Shown here: piece after piece, positions 38,034 through 46,236 of the stretch
Numbering within the stretch: position 1 is the first letter of the stretch
How the letters are laid out: each line of letters starts with the position of its first letter
NCBI GenBank assembly: GCA_021794095.1
Contig: JAJYRN010000002.1
Coordinates: 1 to 64,000 of the forward strand
Direction: 5' to 3'
DNA: 64,000 nucleotides
Source: Acidobacteriota bacterium
GTDB lineage: Bacteria > Acidobacteriota > Holophagae > Holophagales > Holophagaceae
Position numbers and translations under genes: made by a program
The notes under the pieces: model-generated
Seen by the model: the letters and a program-made list of their open reading frames with translations, nothing else
Databases searched by the model: none
Told to the model about the DNA's origin: nothing

Positions 38034-38899
38034 GGCTGGAACCTCGTCGGCGGGGCCTCCAGGCGCAGCTCGTCGCCGGTGACGGGGTGCTTCAGTCCCA
38101 GGCGCCAGGCGTGGAGCCAGAGCCGGTCGGAGGGGGCGCCGCCGTAGAGGGTGTCGCCCAGGATGGGGTGGCCAAGATGGGCCAAGTGGACGCGGATCTG
38201 GTGGGTGCGGCCCGTGTGGAGCCTCGCCACGACGTAATGGCCGGGTGCGAGGCCGGCGGTTTCCTCGGAGGTGGCCGGACGGAAGTCCGTGCGGGCGGAT
38301 TTCGGATCCATCAGGTCGCCCCTACACCCGAAACGGCCCGGATCGGCCCCGCGCAGGCGGCCGATGGGCGCTTCCACCGTGCAGGCCTCCAGGGGCTCCG
38401 ACAGCCGCGCCAGATAGCGCTTCTCGATGTCCCGCCCCGCGAAGGCATCCGCCAGGCCTTTGTTGGCGGCGGGATCCTTGGCGAAGAGCAGCAGCCCCGA
38501 GGTGCCCTGGTCCAGCCGGTGGTGAAGAAAGAGGGCCAGGTCCGGCCGCTGGGTCTTCAGGAGCGCCAGCAGGTCATGGCGATCCGAAGCCCAGGTGCCC
38601 TGGGTGGCCAGACCCGCGGGCTTGTCCACGGCCAGCAGCCAGGCATCCTCGAACACGATGGGGATGGTCAAGGCGGGCACCGGCGGCAGGTCCGGATCGA
38701 ACGCCACCCGCACCTCCGTGCCGGGCTTCAGCAGTCGGCCGGCCACCCGCACCCGCTTGCGGTCCACCTGCACCCCGCCCAGCTTCAGCGCCTCCCGGGC
38801 CGCCCGGCGGCTCAGGCCCGTCCGCTGCGCCACCAGCTGATCCAGGCGAAGGCCCGCATCAGCGGGCTCCACGGTGAAGGTCCATTTCTGCAGCGCCAT
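38030..38899 (-). CDS. RluA-family pseudouridine synthase
   Basis: A 289-aa pseudouridine synthase. An S4 RNA-binding domain at the N-terminus (RLDQLVAQRTGLSRRAAREAL) precedes the catalytic domain with HHRLDQGTSGLLLFAKD (catalytic Asp in HRLD) and LHTGRTHQIRVHLAHLGHPILGD. The architecture is that of RluD/RluC, which modify 23S rRNA; the target cannot be assigned here. It is upstream of, and coupled to, the lipid-kinase-like gene. Confidence 0.92.
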   Translation of the reverse strand: MALQKWTFTVEPADAGLRLDQLVAQRTGLSRRAAREALKLGGVQVDRKRVRVAGRLLKPGTEVRVAFDPDLPPVPALTIPIVFEDAWLLAVDKPAGLATQGTWASDRHDLLALLKTQRPDLALFLHHRLDQGTSGLLLFAKDPAANKGLADAFAGRDIEKRYLARLSEPLEACTVEAPIGRLRGADPGRFGCRGDLMDPKSARTDFRPATSEETAGLAPGHYVVARLHTGRTHQIRVHLAHLGHPILGDTLYGGAPSDRLWLHAWRLGLKHPVTGDELRLEAPPTRFQP

Positions 38900-39031
38900 G
38901 CTTCAGCCTACCCGTACCCTGGGGCTTGGCTGGGCCTGGGCCCAGTTTGGAGCCACCGATGGAGCCAGAGGCACACCGATGGAACGCGCATCGGGGATTT
39001 GGCCGCCGCCCGTGTGAGGGTCATTCCTCCT

Positions 39032-39103
39032 ATCACCGTTCATCACCGTCCATCACCGGTTCCAAAGCTTTTCCGCCGGTGATCCACGGTGGTGAACGGT
39101 GAT
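39032..39103. repeat. intergenic hairpin with tandem-repeat arms
   Basis: The 285-bp spacer between the pseudouridine synthase and Rrf2 genes holds no gene. It contains 28-nt arms (39032-39059 and 39076-39103) that pair with only three mismatches around a 16-nt loop containing AAGCTT. The left arm is three near copies of a 10-bp unit (ATCACCGTTC, ATCACCGTCC, ATCACCGGTT). Nearby are two CACCGATGGA direct repeats (38954 and 38974) and a weaker CACGGATG / CATCTGTG hairpin (39144-39171). No T-tract follows. This looks like a dispersed intergenic repeat rather than a simple terminator. Confidence 0.8.
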
Positions 39104-39184
39104 GTGAAAAGGTGTCGCAGGCTGGTGTCACCCCGCCGGCTTTCACGGATGCCTATCTGGGTTCATCTGTGGTTGCCCCCTGCT

Positions 39185-39613
39185 TCAGATGGCGTATCCG
39201 TGGCTGCCGGCTTCCAGGGCCTGCTGGCGGGCGGCGAGATCGGCCAGGGTGGTGGCCTTCAGAACGGCCCGGGCCGCCTCGGCGGCCTGGAGCCAAGTCT
39301 CCCGCACCGTGCACGCGCTCACGGAGGCCCCGGGCTCGCTGGGGCCGGTGCCCAGGCGGCCCTCCAGGGCTTCCAGCACCTCCAGGGCAGTGATGCGGGT
39401 CGGATGCCGGGCCAACTCGCAGCCGCCGCCGGCACCCCGCTGCGCCTTCACCAGCCCGGCGGTTTTGAGGGGGCCCAGCAGCACGCGGATGAACTTGGGC
39501 GGCAGGGATTGGCTCCGGGCCAGATCCTCCACCAGCACGGGGCCGCGCCCCGCCTGGAGGGCCAGTCCCACCATGAATTGCAAACCGTAGCGCCCTTTCG
39601 CGGTGCCTTTCAC
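39185..39613 (-). CDS. Rrf2-family transcriptional regulator
   Basis: A 142-aa winged-helix regulator of the Rrf2 family (AKGRYGLQFMVGLALQ, LPPKFIRVLLGPLKTAGLVKAQRGAGGG-type recognition helix and wing). Only one cysteine (SACTVRETW) lies in the region where IscR/NsrR carry three FeS ligands, so an FeS cluster is unlikely. It resembles CymR-like cysteine regulators. It is divergent from cysK, 122 nt apart across an AT-rich promoter region, which supports a role in cysteine synthesis control. Confidence 0.88.
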   Translation of the reverse strand: MKGTAKGRYGLQFMVGLALQAGRGPVLVEDLARSQSLPPKFIRVLLGPLKTAGLVKAQRGAGGGCELARHPTRITALEVLEALEGRLGTGPSEPGASVSACTVRETWLQAAEAARAVLKATTLADLAARQQALEAGSHGYAI

Positions 39614-39631
39614 GAGATGCCTCCCAGAGGA

Positions 39632-39674
39632 AGAATACTCTTATTCATAATAAAAACAATTAACAAACTTGACA
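39632..39674. promoter_or_regulatory. AT-rich divergent promoter region with operator-like repeat (rrf2/cysK)
   Basis: The stretch is very AT-rich against the high-GC background. On the minus strand TTGTTT (39659-39654) and TATTCT (39637-39632) with a 16-nt spacer form a good promoter for the Rrf2 gene. The inverted repeat GAATA-CTCT-TATTC (39633-39646) overlaps that -10 and could be the regulator's own operator. On the plus strand a perfect TTGACA at 39669-39674 may be the cysK -35, though its -10 is poor. Confidence 0.5.
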
Positions 39675-39735
39675 ATAAATTCGGTCCGCCCCATGCTTCC
39701 ACATCCGGGCCGTGCCCGCCCCTTCTGGAGCCCCC

Positions 39736-40677
39736 ATGTCTGTTGTCAGTCCGCGTCCCGACCGCGTGGATCACGCCTACCAGCTCATCGGCCGCACGCC
39801 CGTGGTGCGCCTCAACCGCGTGGTGCCCGAGGGGGCCGCTACGGTCTACCTGAAGCTCGAAAGTGCCAATCCCGGTGGTTCTGTGAAGGATCGCATCGCC
39901 CTGGCCATGATCGAGGATGCGGAGGCCCAGGGGCGTCTGAAGCCCGGCATGCGCATTCTGGAGGCGACCAGCGGCAACACGGGCGTGGGCCTGGCCTTCG
40001 TGGCCACGGCCAAGGGCTACCCCGCCACCCTGGTGATGCCCGACACCATGACCCAGGAACGCCGCTCGCTGCTGAAGGCCTATGGTGCCGAACTGGTGCT
40101 CACGCCCGGGAGCCTGGGCATGAAGGGGGCCGTGGAGAAGGCCGAGGAGCTGGCGGCTGCCGACCCGTCCTACTTCCTGGTGCGCCAGTTCGACAATCCC
40201 GCCAATCCTGAGGTCCACCGGCGCACAACCGCGCTGGAGGTGCTGGCCCAGGTGCCGGAGCTGGATGCCTTCGTGGCGGGCATCGGCACGGGCGGAACCA
40301 TCACGGGTGTGGGCGAAGTGCTCGCCCAGAAGAAGCCGGGCACCCTGGTGGTGGCCGTGGAGCCCCTGGATTCGCCCCTGCTCACCAAGGGCACGGCGGG
40401 CCCCCACAAGCTCCAGGGCCTGGGCGCCAACTTTGTGCCCTCCATCCTCAACCGGGCGGCCTTCCAGCGCATCGCGGACGTGGCCTATGACGACGCCCTG
40501 GCCATGGCCCGGCGCCTGGCTCGGGAAGAAGCGCTGCTCTCGGGCCTCAGCACCGGCGCCATCGTCCATGCCGCCGTGCAGCTCGCGCGGGAACTGGGGG
40601 CCGGGAAGACCGTGGTGGCCGTGCTCTGCGACACCGGGGAGCGCTACCTGAGCCATCCTCTCTACGCCGAAGGCTGA
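39736..40677 (+). CDS. cysK: cysteine synthase A
   Basis: A 313-aa PLP enzyme making cysteine from O-acetylserine and sulfide. The PLP lysine is in [17 protein letters not shown], the substrate loop [13 protein letters not shown], the phosphate-binding [13 protein letters not shown] and the C-terminal [13 protein letters not shown] are canonical. ATG 39736 has GGAG 5 nt upstream. Divergence from the Rrf2 regulator suggests control by cysteine or sulfur status. No cysE is nearby. Confidence 0.95.
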   Translation: MSVVSPRPDRVDHAYQLIGRTPVVRLNRVVPEGAATVYLKLESANPGGSVKDRIALAMIEDAEAQGRLKPGMRILEATSGNTGVGLAFVATAKGYPATLVMPDTMTQERRSLLKAYGAELVLTPGSLGMKGAVEKAEELAAADPSYFLVRQFDNPANPEVHRRTTALEVLAQVPELDAFVAGIGTGGTITGVGEVLAQKKPGTLVVAVEPLDSPLLTKGTAGPHKLQGLGANFVPSILNRAAFQRIADVAYDDALAMARRLAREEALLSGLSTGAIVHAAVQLARELGAGKTVVAVLCDTGERYLSHPLYAEG

Positions 40678-40692
40678 GGTAACCTGGGGGGC

Positions 40693-41478
40693 ATGGGACG
40701 AGGCTTTGGGCAGGCGAGACGCGTGGTACTGGCCGCGCTGCTGACAGGCTCCCTGCGGGCTGGCCCCCCCTTCCTCACGGATGATCCCGAGCCCGTGGAA
40801 CTGCACCACATGGAGCTGTACGGCAGCTGGATGGGCAGCCGTACGCCGGATGGCGCCTCGGGGAGCCTGCCGCTGGTGGAGTTCAACCTGGGCATCCTGC
40901 CGGAGGTCCAGTTCCACATCGTTGCGCCCCTGGCCTATGCCCAGCCCGCGGGCCAGCCCGCCACCCGGGGCTACGGGGACACGGAACTGGGCCTCAAGGT
41001 GCGCCTCCTGAGGGAGACGGCCTGGCTGCCCCAGATCGGAATCTTTCCCCTGGTGGAGATCCCGACGGGTTCGGCGCCCCGCGGACTGGGCGCCGGCCAC
41101 ACCCAGGTGTACCTGCCGGTCTGGATCCAGAAGAGCTGGGGCCCCTGGACCACCTACGGCGGCAACGGCTGGTGGCGCAATCCCGGAACCGGTCAGCGGA
41201 ACTGGCGCTACCTGGGTTGGCTCCTCCAGCGGGATCTCTCGGCGCAGCTCACCCTGGGCGCCGAGCTGTACCGCCAGACCGCCAGCACCGCGGGCGGACG
41301 CGCCAGCGACGGCTACACCCTGGGTGCCATCGTGAACCTTTCGGACCGCGACCACCTCCTGGTGAGCGCGGGGCGAAACCTTTCCGGGGACCGGGAGACC
41401 CACTTCTACCTGGGCTACCAGATGACGCTGGACCTGGAGCCGGGCGCGATCGCCGGCGGTGGTCCGCTCGGACCCTGA
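40693..41478 (+). CDS. predicted outer-membrane beta-barrel protein
   Basis: A 261-aa exported protein with an N-terminal signal (VVLAALLTGSLRAG). The mature part begins GPPFLTDDPEPVELHHMELY, a start shared by a family of putative outer-membrane transporters related to the phenol-degradation MetA group. Alternating strands with aromatic girdles (GDTELGLKVRLLRE, THFYLGYQMTLDL) fit a barrel. It lies 15 nt after cysK and upstream of the mlaEFD-like genes. Function unknown. Confidence 0.7.
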   Translation: MGRGFGQARRVVLAALLTGSLRAGPPFLTDDPEPVELHHMELYGSWMGSRTPDGASGSLPLVEFNLGILPEVQFHIVAPLAYAQPAGQPATRGYGDTELGLKVRLLRETAWLPQIGIFPLVEIPTGSAPRGLGAGHTQVYLPVWIQKSWGPWTTYGGNGWWRNPGTGQRNWRYLGWLLQRDLSAQLTLGAELYRQTASTAGGRASDGYTLGAIVNLSDRDHLLVSAGRNLSGDRETHFYLGYQMTLDLEPGAIAGGGPLGP

Positions 41479-41521
41479 CACCCTTTCCTGCTAGCCTGGG
41501 CCATCCCTTCGTGGAGTGGAC

Positions 41522-42307
41522 ATGCGCTTCCTGGCCCGGCTGGGCGCTCCGGTGCGCGAATTCCTGGTGTTCCTGGGCGACCAGGCGCATCTGGTGGCGC
41601 AGACGGTCCGCTTTGGCCTGAAGCTGCGCCTGGATCAGCTCGGCACGGTGGCCGGGCAGATCCGCCTCCAGATCCGCTTCACGGGCCTCCAGGCCTTCCT
41701 GCTGGTCTGTGGCACCGCGTTGCTGCTGGGGGCCGTGACGCTCATCCAGGCCTTCACCCAGCTTTCGGGTCTGGGGGCCAAGTCCTACATCGGCCTGCTC
41801 ATGGTGCTCATTATTCTGCGGGAGCTGGGGCCGCTGCTCACGGCCGTGCTGGTCATCGGCCGCAGCGCCACAGCCATCGCCGCGGAACTGGGCACCATGC
41901 AGCTCAACGGCGAGGTGGACGCCCTGGCTGCCCACGGCGTGAACCCCTACCAGTACCTGCTGCTGCCGCGCTGGATCGGGGTGCTGGTGGCCGTCTTCGC
42001 CCTGGTGGTGTTCTTCGACACCTCCGCCCTGGCCGGAGGCTTCCTGGTGGCCCATTTCAAGGAGGGCGTCACCCTGGGCGTCTACATGGATTCCGTGCGC
42101 GATGCCCTCGTGAACCGCGATCTGCTGGCCACCCTCCTCAAGGTCTTCCTCTTCAGCAGCGCCATCACCTTCCACGCCTGCCGCCACGGCCTCGCCATCC
42201 GCCGCAGCCAGACCGAAGTGCCCCAGGCGGTCACCCGCACCGTGGTTTCGGCGCTGGTGGCGGTGTTCCTCGTGGATGGCCTCGTGGCCGCCTTCCTCTA
42301 CGCCTGA
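41522..42307 (+). CDS. mlaE: MlaE-type ABC lipid transport permease
   Basis: A 261-aa integral membrane permease of the MlaE/TrgB family, with LGAKSYIGLLMVLIILRELGPLLTAVLV-type sequence (41778 on), the GRSATAIAAELGTMQLNGEVDAL motif region and five or so spans. It works with MlaF-like ATPase and MlaD-like MCE protein to move phospholipids between inner and outer membranes. ATG 41522 has GGAG 5 nt upstream. It starts the mlaEFD-like operon, with 2 nt to the next gene. Confidence 0.92.
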   Translation: MRFLARLGAPVREFLVFLGDQAHLVAQTVRFGLKLRLDQLGTVAGQIRLQIRFTGLQAFLLVCGTALLLGAVTLIQAFTQLSGLGAKSYIGLLMVLIILRELGPLLTAVLVIGRSATAIAAELGTMQLNGEVDALAAHGVNPYQYLLLPRWIGVLVAVFALVVFFDTSALAGGFLVAHFKEGVTLGVYMDSVRDALVNRDLLATLLKVFLFSSAITFHACRHGLAIRRSQTEVPQAVTRTVVSALVAVFLVDGLVAAFLYA

Positions 42308-42309
42308 CC

Positions 42310-42975
42310 ATGATCCAGGTGGACGACCTCTCCCTTGACGCACCCGATGGGCGCCCGCTTCAGCAGGGGCTCCACCTCCACCTGGAACCGGGTGGGAGTC
42401 TCCTGCTGCTGGGCTCGGGCGGCTGCGGCAAGAGCCAGTTCCTGCGGGTGCTGGCGGGCACGGTGCCCCCGCGCACAGGGCGGGTCCGGATCGCCGGGGT
42501 GCAGACCTGGCCCGGGGAAGGCGCGCTGGCCCTGGCGGGCCGGGTTCGGACGGGTTTTGTCTTCGCCCAGGGCGGGCTGCTTTCCAACCAGACCCTGCGA
42601 GACAACGTGGCGCTACCCCTGCGCTTCGCGGGGACGTCGCCAGGCGAAACCCGGGCCCGCGCCGAGGCGGCCCTGGAGCGGTTCGGCCTCCTGTCCGTCG
42701 CAGACCTCCGCCCCCATGCCGTCAGCGCAAGCCAGCGCAAGCTGGCGAATGTGGCCCGGGTGGAAGCCCTCCAGCCGGAGGTGCTCCTGGTGGACGACCC
42801 CCTGGAAGGCGTGGAAGCAGGGGACCACGCGCGCGTCATCGGCTGGCTCCGGGACTGGATCCAGGACGCCGCCCGCACCCTGGTGGTGGGACTGGAGGAA
42901 CCCGGGGACTTCGGGGATCTCCCTGTGCGCCGCCTGCACCTCTCGCCGATAGCCCCCGCCGAGGAGCCGCGATGA
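42310..42975 (+). CDS. mlaF: MlaF-type ABC ATPase with degenerate signature
   Basis: A 221-aa ABC ATPase located between the MlaE and MlaD genes. Walker A is intact (GSGGCGKS, residues 35-42), and a Q-loop-like FAQGGLLSNQTLRDN follows. The ABC signature LSGGQ reads VSASQ, and after Walker B (EVLLVDDP) the catalytic Glu is Asp. It is short for MlaF (about 270 aa). It may be a slow ATPase or a regulatory subunit; the context nonetheless assigns it to the lipid transport complex. It overlaps the next gene by ATGA. Confidence 0.85.
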   Translation: MIQVDDLSLDAPDGRPLQQGLHLHLEPGGSLLLLGSGGCGKSQFLRVLAGTVPPRTGRVRIAGVQTWPGEGALALAGRVRTGFVFAQGGLLSNQTLRDNVALPLRFAGTSPGETRARAEAALERFGLLSVADLRPHAVSASQRKLANVARVEALQPEVLLVDDPLEGVEAGDHARVIGWLRDWIQDAARTLVVGLEEPGDFGDLPVRRLHLSPIAPAEEPR

Positions 42976-43937
42976 ACTTCGAAAAGCAGGATGTCCGTCT
43001 CGGGATCTTCGTCGTCGCCGCCCTGGCGCTGTTCCTGGGTCTGCTGGTCTTCAAGAACGCCCGCGCCGTGGTGCAGGATACCTATCCCGTGGTGGTTCGT
43101 CTGGACAACATGGAGGGCTTGGCGCCCGGGACGGAGGTGGATCTGAAGGGCTATCCGGTAGGGACTGTGGACCAGATCCAGATGCGCCTGATCGGCGTGG
43201 ACTACCAGTTCCTGGCCACCCTCTCCATCCGCGCCGACATCAAGCTGTGGCGCGGCACCCGCGCCCAGGTGGCCACCCGCGGCCTGGGCAGCAGCTACCT
43301 GGATTTGCTGCTGCCGCCCGCGGCGGACCGCCAGGTACTCCTGGCCGCTGGGGACCAGATCCCCGGCGATCAGGGCGTGTCCATTGGCAGCGTCCTGGAC
43401 AAGGCGAGCCGCCTGCTGGACACCCTGAATGGCAGCGTGGAGGCCCTGCGGGACCGTCTGCGCACCCACGGCCTGGAGGATGTCTTCGGGCAGCCCGCCG
43501 TCCGGCAGGCCCTCCTGAACCTGAACGCGACGCTCCGGGAGTTTCAGGCCCTGGCGCAGGAGAGCCGCGGCCTCGTGGGCCACGCCGATCGCAGCATGGG
43601 CGAAGCGGACAAGGCTCTGGCCGACCTCGATGCCAGCCTGGCTGTCACCCGGAGCCTGTTGGAGGCGCGCAAGCCGGACCTGGACCGCATTGTGACGAGC
43701 CTGGCCAGTACGCTCCGGCAGACGGATGCCCTGCTATCCCGCTTCCAGGCCGAGGACCAGCCCGAGCTGGAGACCAGCCTCAAGACCCTGCGCCGCTCCC
43801 TGGATTCCGTGGAGGAGCTGCTCCAGATCCTCAAGCAGAAGCCCAGCCGCGCGGTCTGGGGCACGCCCAGTGCGGCCGAGCGGGAGCGGGCCCGGAAGGC
43901 CGTCGAGGCCGCCAAGCAGGCCCAGGTCGGGAAGTAG
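42972..43937 (+). CDS. mlaD: MCE-domain lipid-binding protein (MlaD type)
   Basis: A 321-aa protein anchored by one N-terminal span (LGIFVVAALALFLGLLVF) with a periplasmic MCE domain (VVRLDNMEGLAPGTEVDLKG, VGTVDQIQM, QVATRGLGSSYLDLLLP). A long helical C-terminal region with coiled-coil character follows (LDASLAVTRSLLEARKPDL, LKTLRRSLDSVEELLQILKQ), as in MCE proteins that bridge the periplasm. It is the membrane-side lipid carrier of the Mla-like complex and the last gene of the operon. Confidence 0.92.
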   Translation: MNFEKQDVRLGIFVVAALALFLGLLVFKNARAVVQDTYPVVVRLDNMEGLAPGTEVDLKGYPVGTVDQIQMRLIGVDYQFLATLSIRADIKLWRGTRAQVATRGLGSSYLDLLLPPAADRQVLLAAGDQIPGDQGVSIGSVLDKASRLLDTLNGSVEALRDRLRTHGLEDVFGQPAVRQALLNLNATLREFQALAQESRGLVGHADRSMGEADKALADLDASLAVTRSLLEARKPDLDRIVTSLASTLRQTDALLSRFQAEDQPELETSLKTLRRSLDSVEELLQILKQKPSRAVWGTPSAAERERARKAVEAAKQAQVGK

Positions 43938-43940
43938 GCC

Positions 43941-44234
43941 CTACAGCCGGTCCAGGTCGTCCTTGCCGATGTTCACCTTCCACACCAGGGGCTCGTAGGT
44001 GGCCAGCCCCTGCCGGAAGAAGGGATCGCCATCGCGGATGGCATCCAGATCCGCCAGCGGGTTCGCGTCCTGCACGCGGAAGAGGACGACGCCGCCGCTG
44101 CGGGGATCCATGGGCCCGGAGGCCAGCAGGATGCCCTGGGCCTGAAGCGTGCGCAGGTAGGCCCGATGGGCCTCCGTCACGGCCTCGATCTCCTCGATGG
44201 GACGGCGGTAGCGGACGATCATCAGGGCGTACAT
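43941..44234 (-). CDS. YciI-like protein
   Basis: A 97-aa protein of the YCII/dimeric alpha-beta barrel family (MYALMIVRYRRPIEEIEAVTEAHRAYL, then GILLASGPMDPRSGGVVLFR and DPFFRQGLATYEPLVWKV). The His/Asp pair typical of the family pocket is visible (AHRAYL, GPMDP). Biochemical role unknown. ATG 44234 has GGAGG 6 nt upstream. It lies 16 nt after arcC on the same strand, convergent with mlaD. Confidence 0.88.
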   Translation of the reverse strand: MYALMIVRYRRPIEEIEAVTEAHRAYLRTLQAQGILLASGPMDPRSGGVVLFRVQDANPLADLDAIRDGDPFFRQGLATYEPLVWKVNIGKDDLDRL

Positions 44235-44250
44235 GGCGGCCTCCTCGGCT

Positions 44251-45198
44251 TCAGTCGTGCACGATGCGGGTGCCCACGGTGGCGGGATCCTCGGTGGCCA
44301 GGGCCTCGGCGGTGGTGATGAGCACCTCGTGGCCGCCGGCATCCAGGAAGCCCAGGGCGCTCTCGATCTTCGGGCCCATGCTGCCGGCGGGGAACTGGCC
44401 CTCAGCCAGGTGCTGCCGTGCCTCGCGGGCCGTGAGGCGGTCCACCCAGCGCTGGGTGGGCTTGCCGAAGTCCAGGGCCACCTTGGCCACGCCGGTGAGG
44501 ATGATGAAGAGGTCTGCCTGGAGCTGGGCCGCCAGTAGGGCGCTCAGCCGGTCCTTGTCAATGACGGCCTCCACGCCCACCAGGAAGCCGCTGGCGTCGC
44601 GGATCACGGGGATGCCGCCGCCGCCGCCGGCGATGACGCTGTGGCCCTTCTCGAGCAGCGTCTTGATGGCGTCCAGCTGGACGATTTCCAGGGGGCGGGG
44701 CGAGGGCACCACCTTGCGCCAGCCGCGGCCCGAGTCCTCCTTCATCTTCCAGCGCTTCGAGCGCATCAGCTCCAGGGCGCGGAACTCGGGGTAGAAGGGG
44801 CCCACGGGTTTTGTCGGATCCTGGAAGCCCTTGTCCTCCTTGTCCACCACCACTTCCGTGAGCACGGAGGTGACGGGCGCCTCGATCTTCATGAAGCGAA
44901 GGCGATTGATGAGCATGCGCTCCAGCATGTAGCCCATGGAGCCCTGGGTCATGGCGCCGCAGATGTCCAGGCTGTAGCCGGGGATCTGGCCCGAGCCCGC
45001 CTCCTGCTGGATGAGCAGGTTGCCCACCTGGGGCCCGTTGCCGTGGACCACGCAGAGGGCGTAGCCCTCCGCCACCACCCGCGCCAGCATCTCCGCCGTC
45101 TCCCGGGCGTTCTCCAGCTGCTCCTCCTGGAGCCCGCGCTCCTTCTCTTTCAGTAGCGCGTTGCCGCCGATGGCGAGGAGTGCGATTTTTCGGGCCAT
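44251..45198 (-). CDS. arcC: carbamate kinase
   Basis: A 315-aa amino-acid-kinase-fold enzyme converting carbamoyl phosphate + ADP to carbamate + ATP. LLAIGGNALLK, VVHGNGPQVGNLLIQQE, VIAGGGGGIPVI, AVIDKDRLSALLAAQL, ILTGVAKVAL and PAGSMGPKIESAL are characteristic. No arginine deiminase or ornithine transcarbamylase is adjacent, so the source of carbamoyl phosphate (arginine, agmatine or purine breakdown) is unclear. It is divergent from glyQ. Confidence 0.94.
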   Translation of the reverse strand: MARKIALLAIGGNALLKEKERGLQEEQLENARETAEMLARVVAEGYALCVVHGNGPQVGNLLIQQEAGSGQIPGYSLDICGAMTQGSMGYMLERMLINRLRFMKIEAPVTSVLTEVVVDKEDKGFQDPTKPVGPFYPEFRALELMRSKRWKMKEDSGRGWRKVVPSPRPLEIVQLDAIKTLLEKGHSVIAGGGGGIPVIRDASGFLVGVEAVIDKDRLSALLAAQLQADLFIILTGVAKVALDFGKPTQRWVDRLTAREARQHLAEGQFPAGSMGPKIESALGFLDAGGHEVLITTAEALATEDPATVGTRIVHD

Positions 45199-45321
45199 GC
45201 GGGCACCTGGAAAAACGAGAAGTCTACCCGAAGGACCGGGGAATGCCAGTGATCGCGGGCAAAGGTCTCGGTTCTGGGGAGGACTTGAAGCGGCTAGAAT
45301 TGAAGGTTTACGGACGTCCCC

Positions 45322-46236
45322 ATGCACATCCAGGAACTGATTCTCCGCCTGCAGCGGTTCTGGGCCGACCGAGGCTGTCTGATCGGCCAGCCTTACGATC
45401 TGGAAAAGGGCGCGGGCACCATGAATCCGCTCACCTTCTTCGGCGCCCTTGGCAGCAAGCCCTGGAACGTGGCCTACGTGGAGCCTTCGCGCCGTCCGGC
45501 CGACGGCCGCTACGGCGAGAACCCCTTCCGTGTATACAAGCACCTCCAGTTCCAGGTGATCCTCAAGCCCTCGCCCGCCAAGGTGCAGGATCTCTACATC
45601 GAGAGCCTGGAGGCACTGGGTATTGACCTCTCCAAGCACGACCTCCGCTTCGAAGAGGACAACTGGGAATCGCCCTCCCTGGGCGCCTGGGGCGTGGGCT
45701 GGCAGGTGGTGCTGGACGGCATGGAGATCAGCCAGTTCACCTACTTCCAGCAGGTGGGCGGCCTGGACTGCCGCCCCGTGAGCGCCGAGCTGACCTACGG
45801 CATCGAGCGCATCTGCATGTTCCTGGGCGGCTACGACAACATCTTCGACCTCATCCACGGGAACGTGACCACGGACGATGGGGTGTTTCCCGTGACCTAC
45901 GGCCAGATGCGCCAGCGCGAGGAATTCGAGCTCTCCGCCTACAGCTTCGAGCACGCCAACCTCGACCTGCACCGCCAGCTCTTCGACGCCTACGAGGCCG
46001 AGGGCTGGCACCTGGTGAAGGATCTCGGCCACTTCCTCAGCGCCTACGAGCAGGCCCTCAAGATGAGCCACACCTTCAACGTGCTGGACGCCCGCGGCGC
46101 CGTGAGCACCACCGAGCGCCCCGGCATCATCAAGCGCGTCCGCGATCTGGCCTGCGCCTGCGCTCGGGCCTACCTGGCGCATGCGGAGGGCGCCTCCGTG
46201 CCTGCCGACGCCGCCGGGAAGGGAGGTGCGAAGTGA
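45322..46236 (+). CDS. glyQ: glycyl-tRNA synthetase alpha subunit
   Basis: A 304-aa class II catalytic subunit of the bacterial alpha2-beta2 Gly[72 protein letters not shown] and [11 protein letters not shown] are nearly invariant in GlyQ. It overlaps glyS by 4 nt (GTGA), so the two subunits are translationally coupled. Confidence 0.98.
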   Translation: MHIQELILRLQRFWADRGCLIGQPYDLEKGAGTMNPLTFFGALGSKPWNVAYVEPSRRPADGRYGENPFRVYKHLQFQVILKPSPAKVQDLYIESLEALGIDLSKHDLRFEEDNWESPSLGAWGVGWQVVLDGMEISQFTYFQQVGGLDCRPVSAELTYGIERICMFLGGYDNIFDLIHGNVTTDDGVFPVTYGQMRQREEFELSAYSFEHANLDLHRQLFDAYEAEGWHLVKDLGHFLSAYEQALKMSHTFNVLDARGAVSTTERPGIIKRVRDLACACARAYLAHAEGASVPADAAGKGGAK

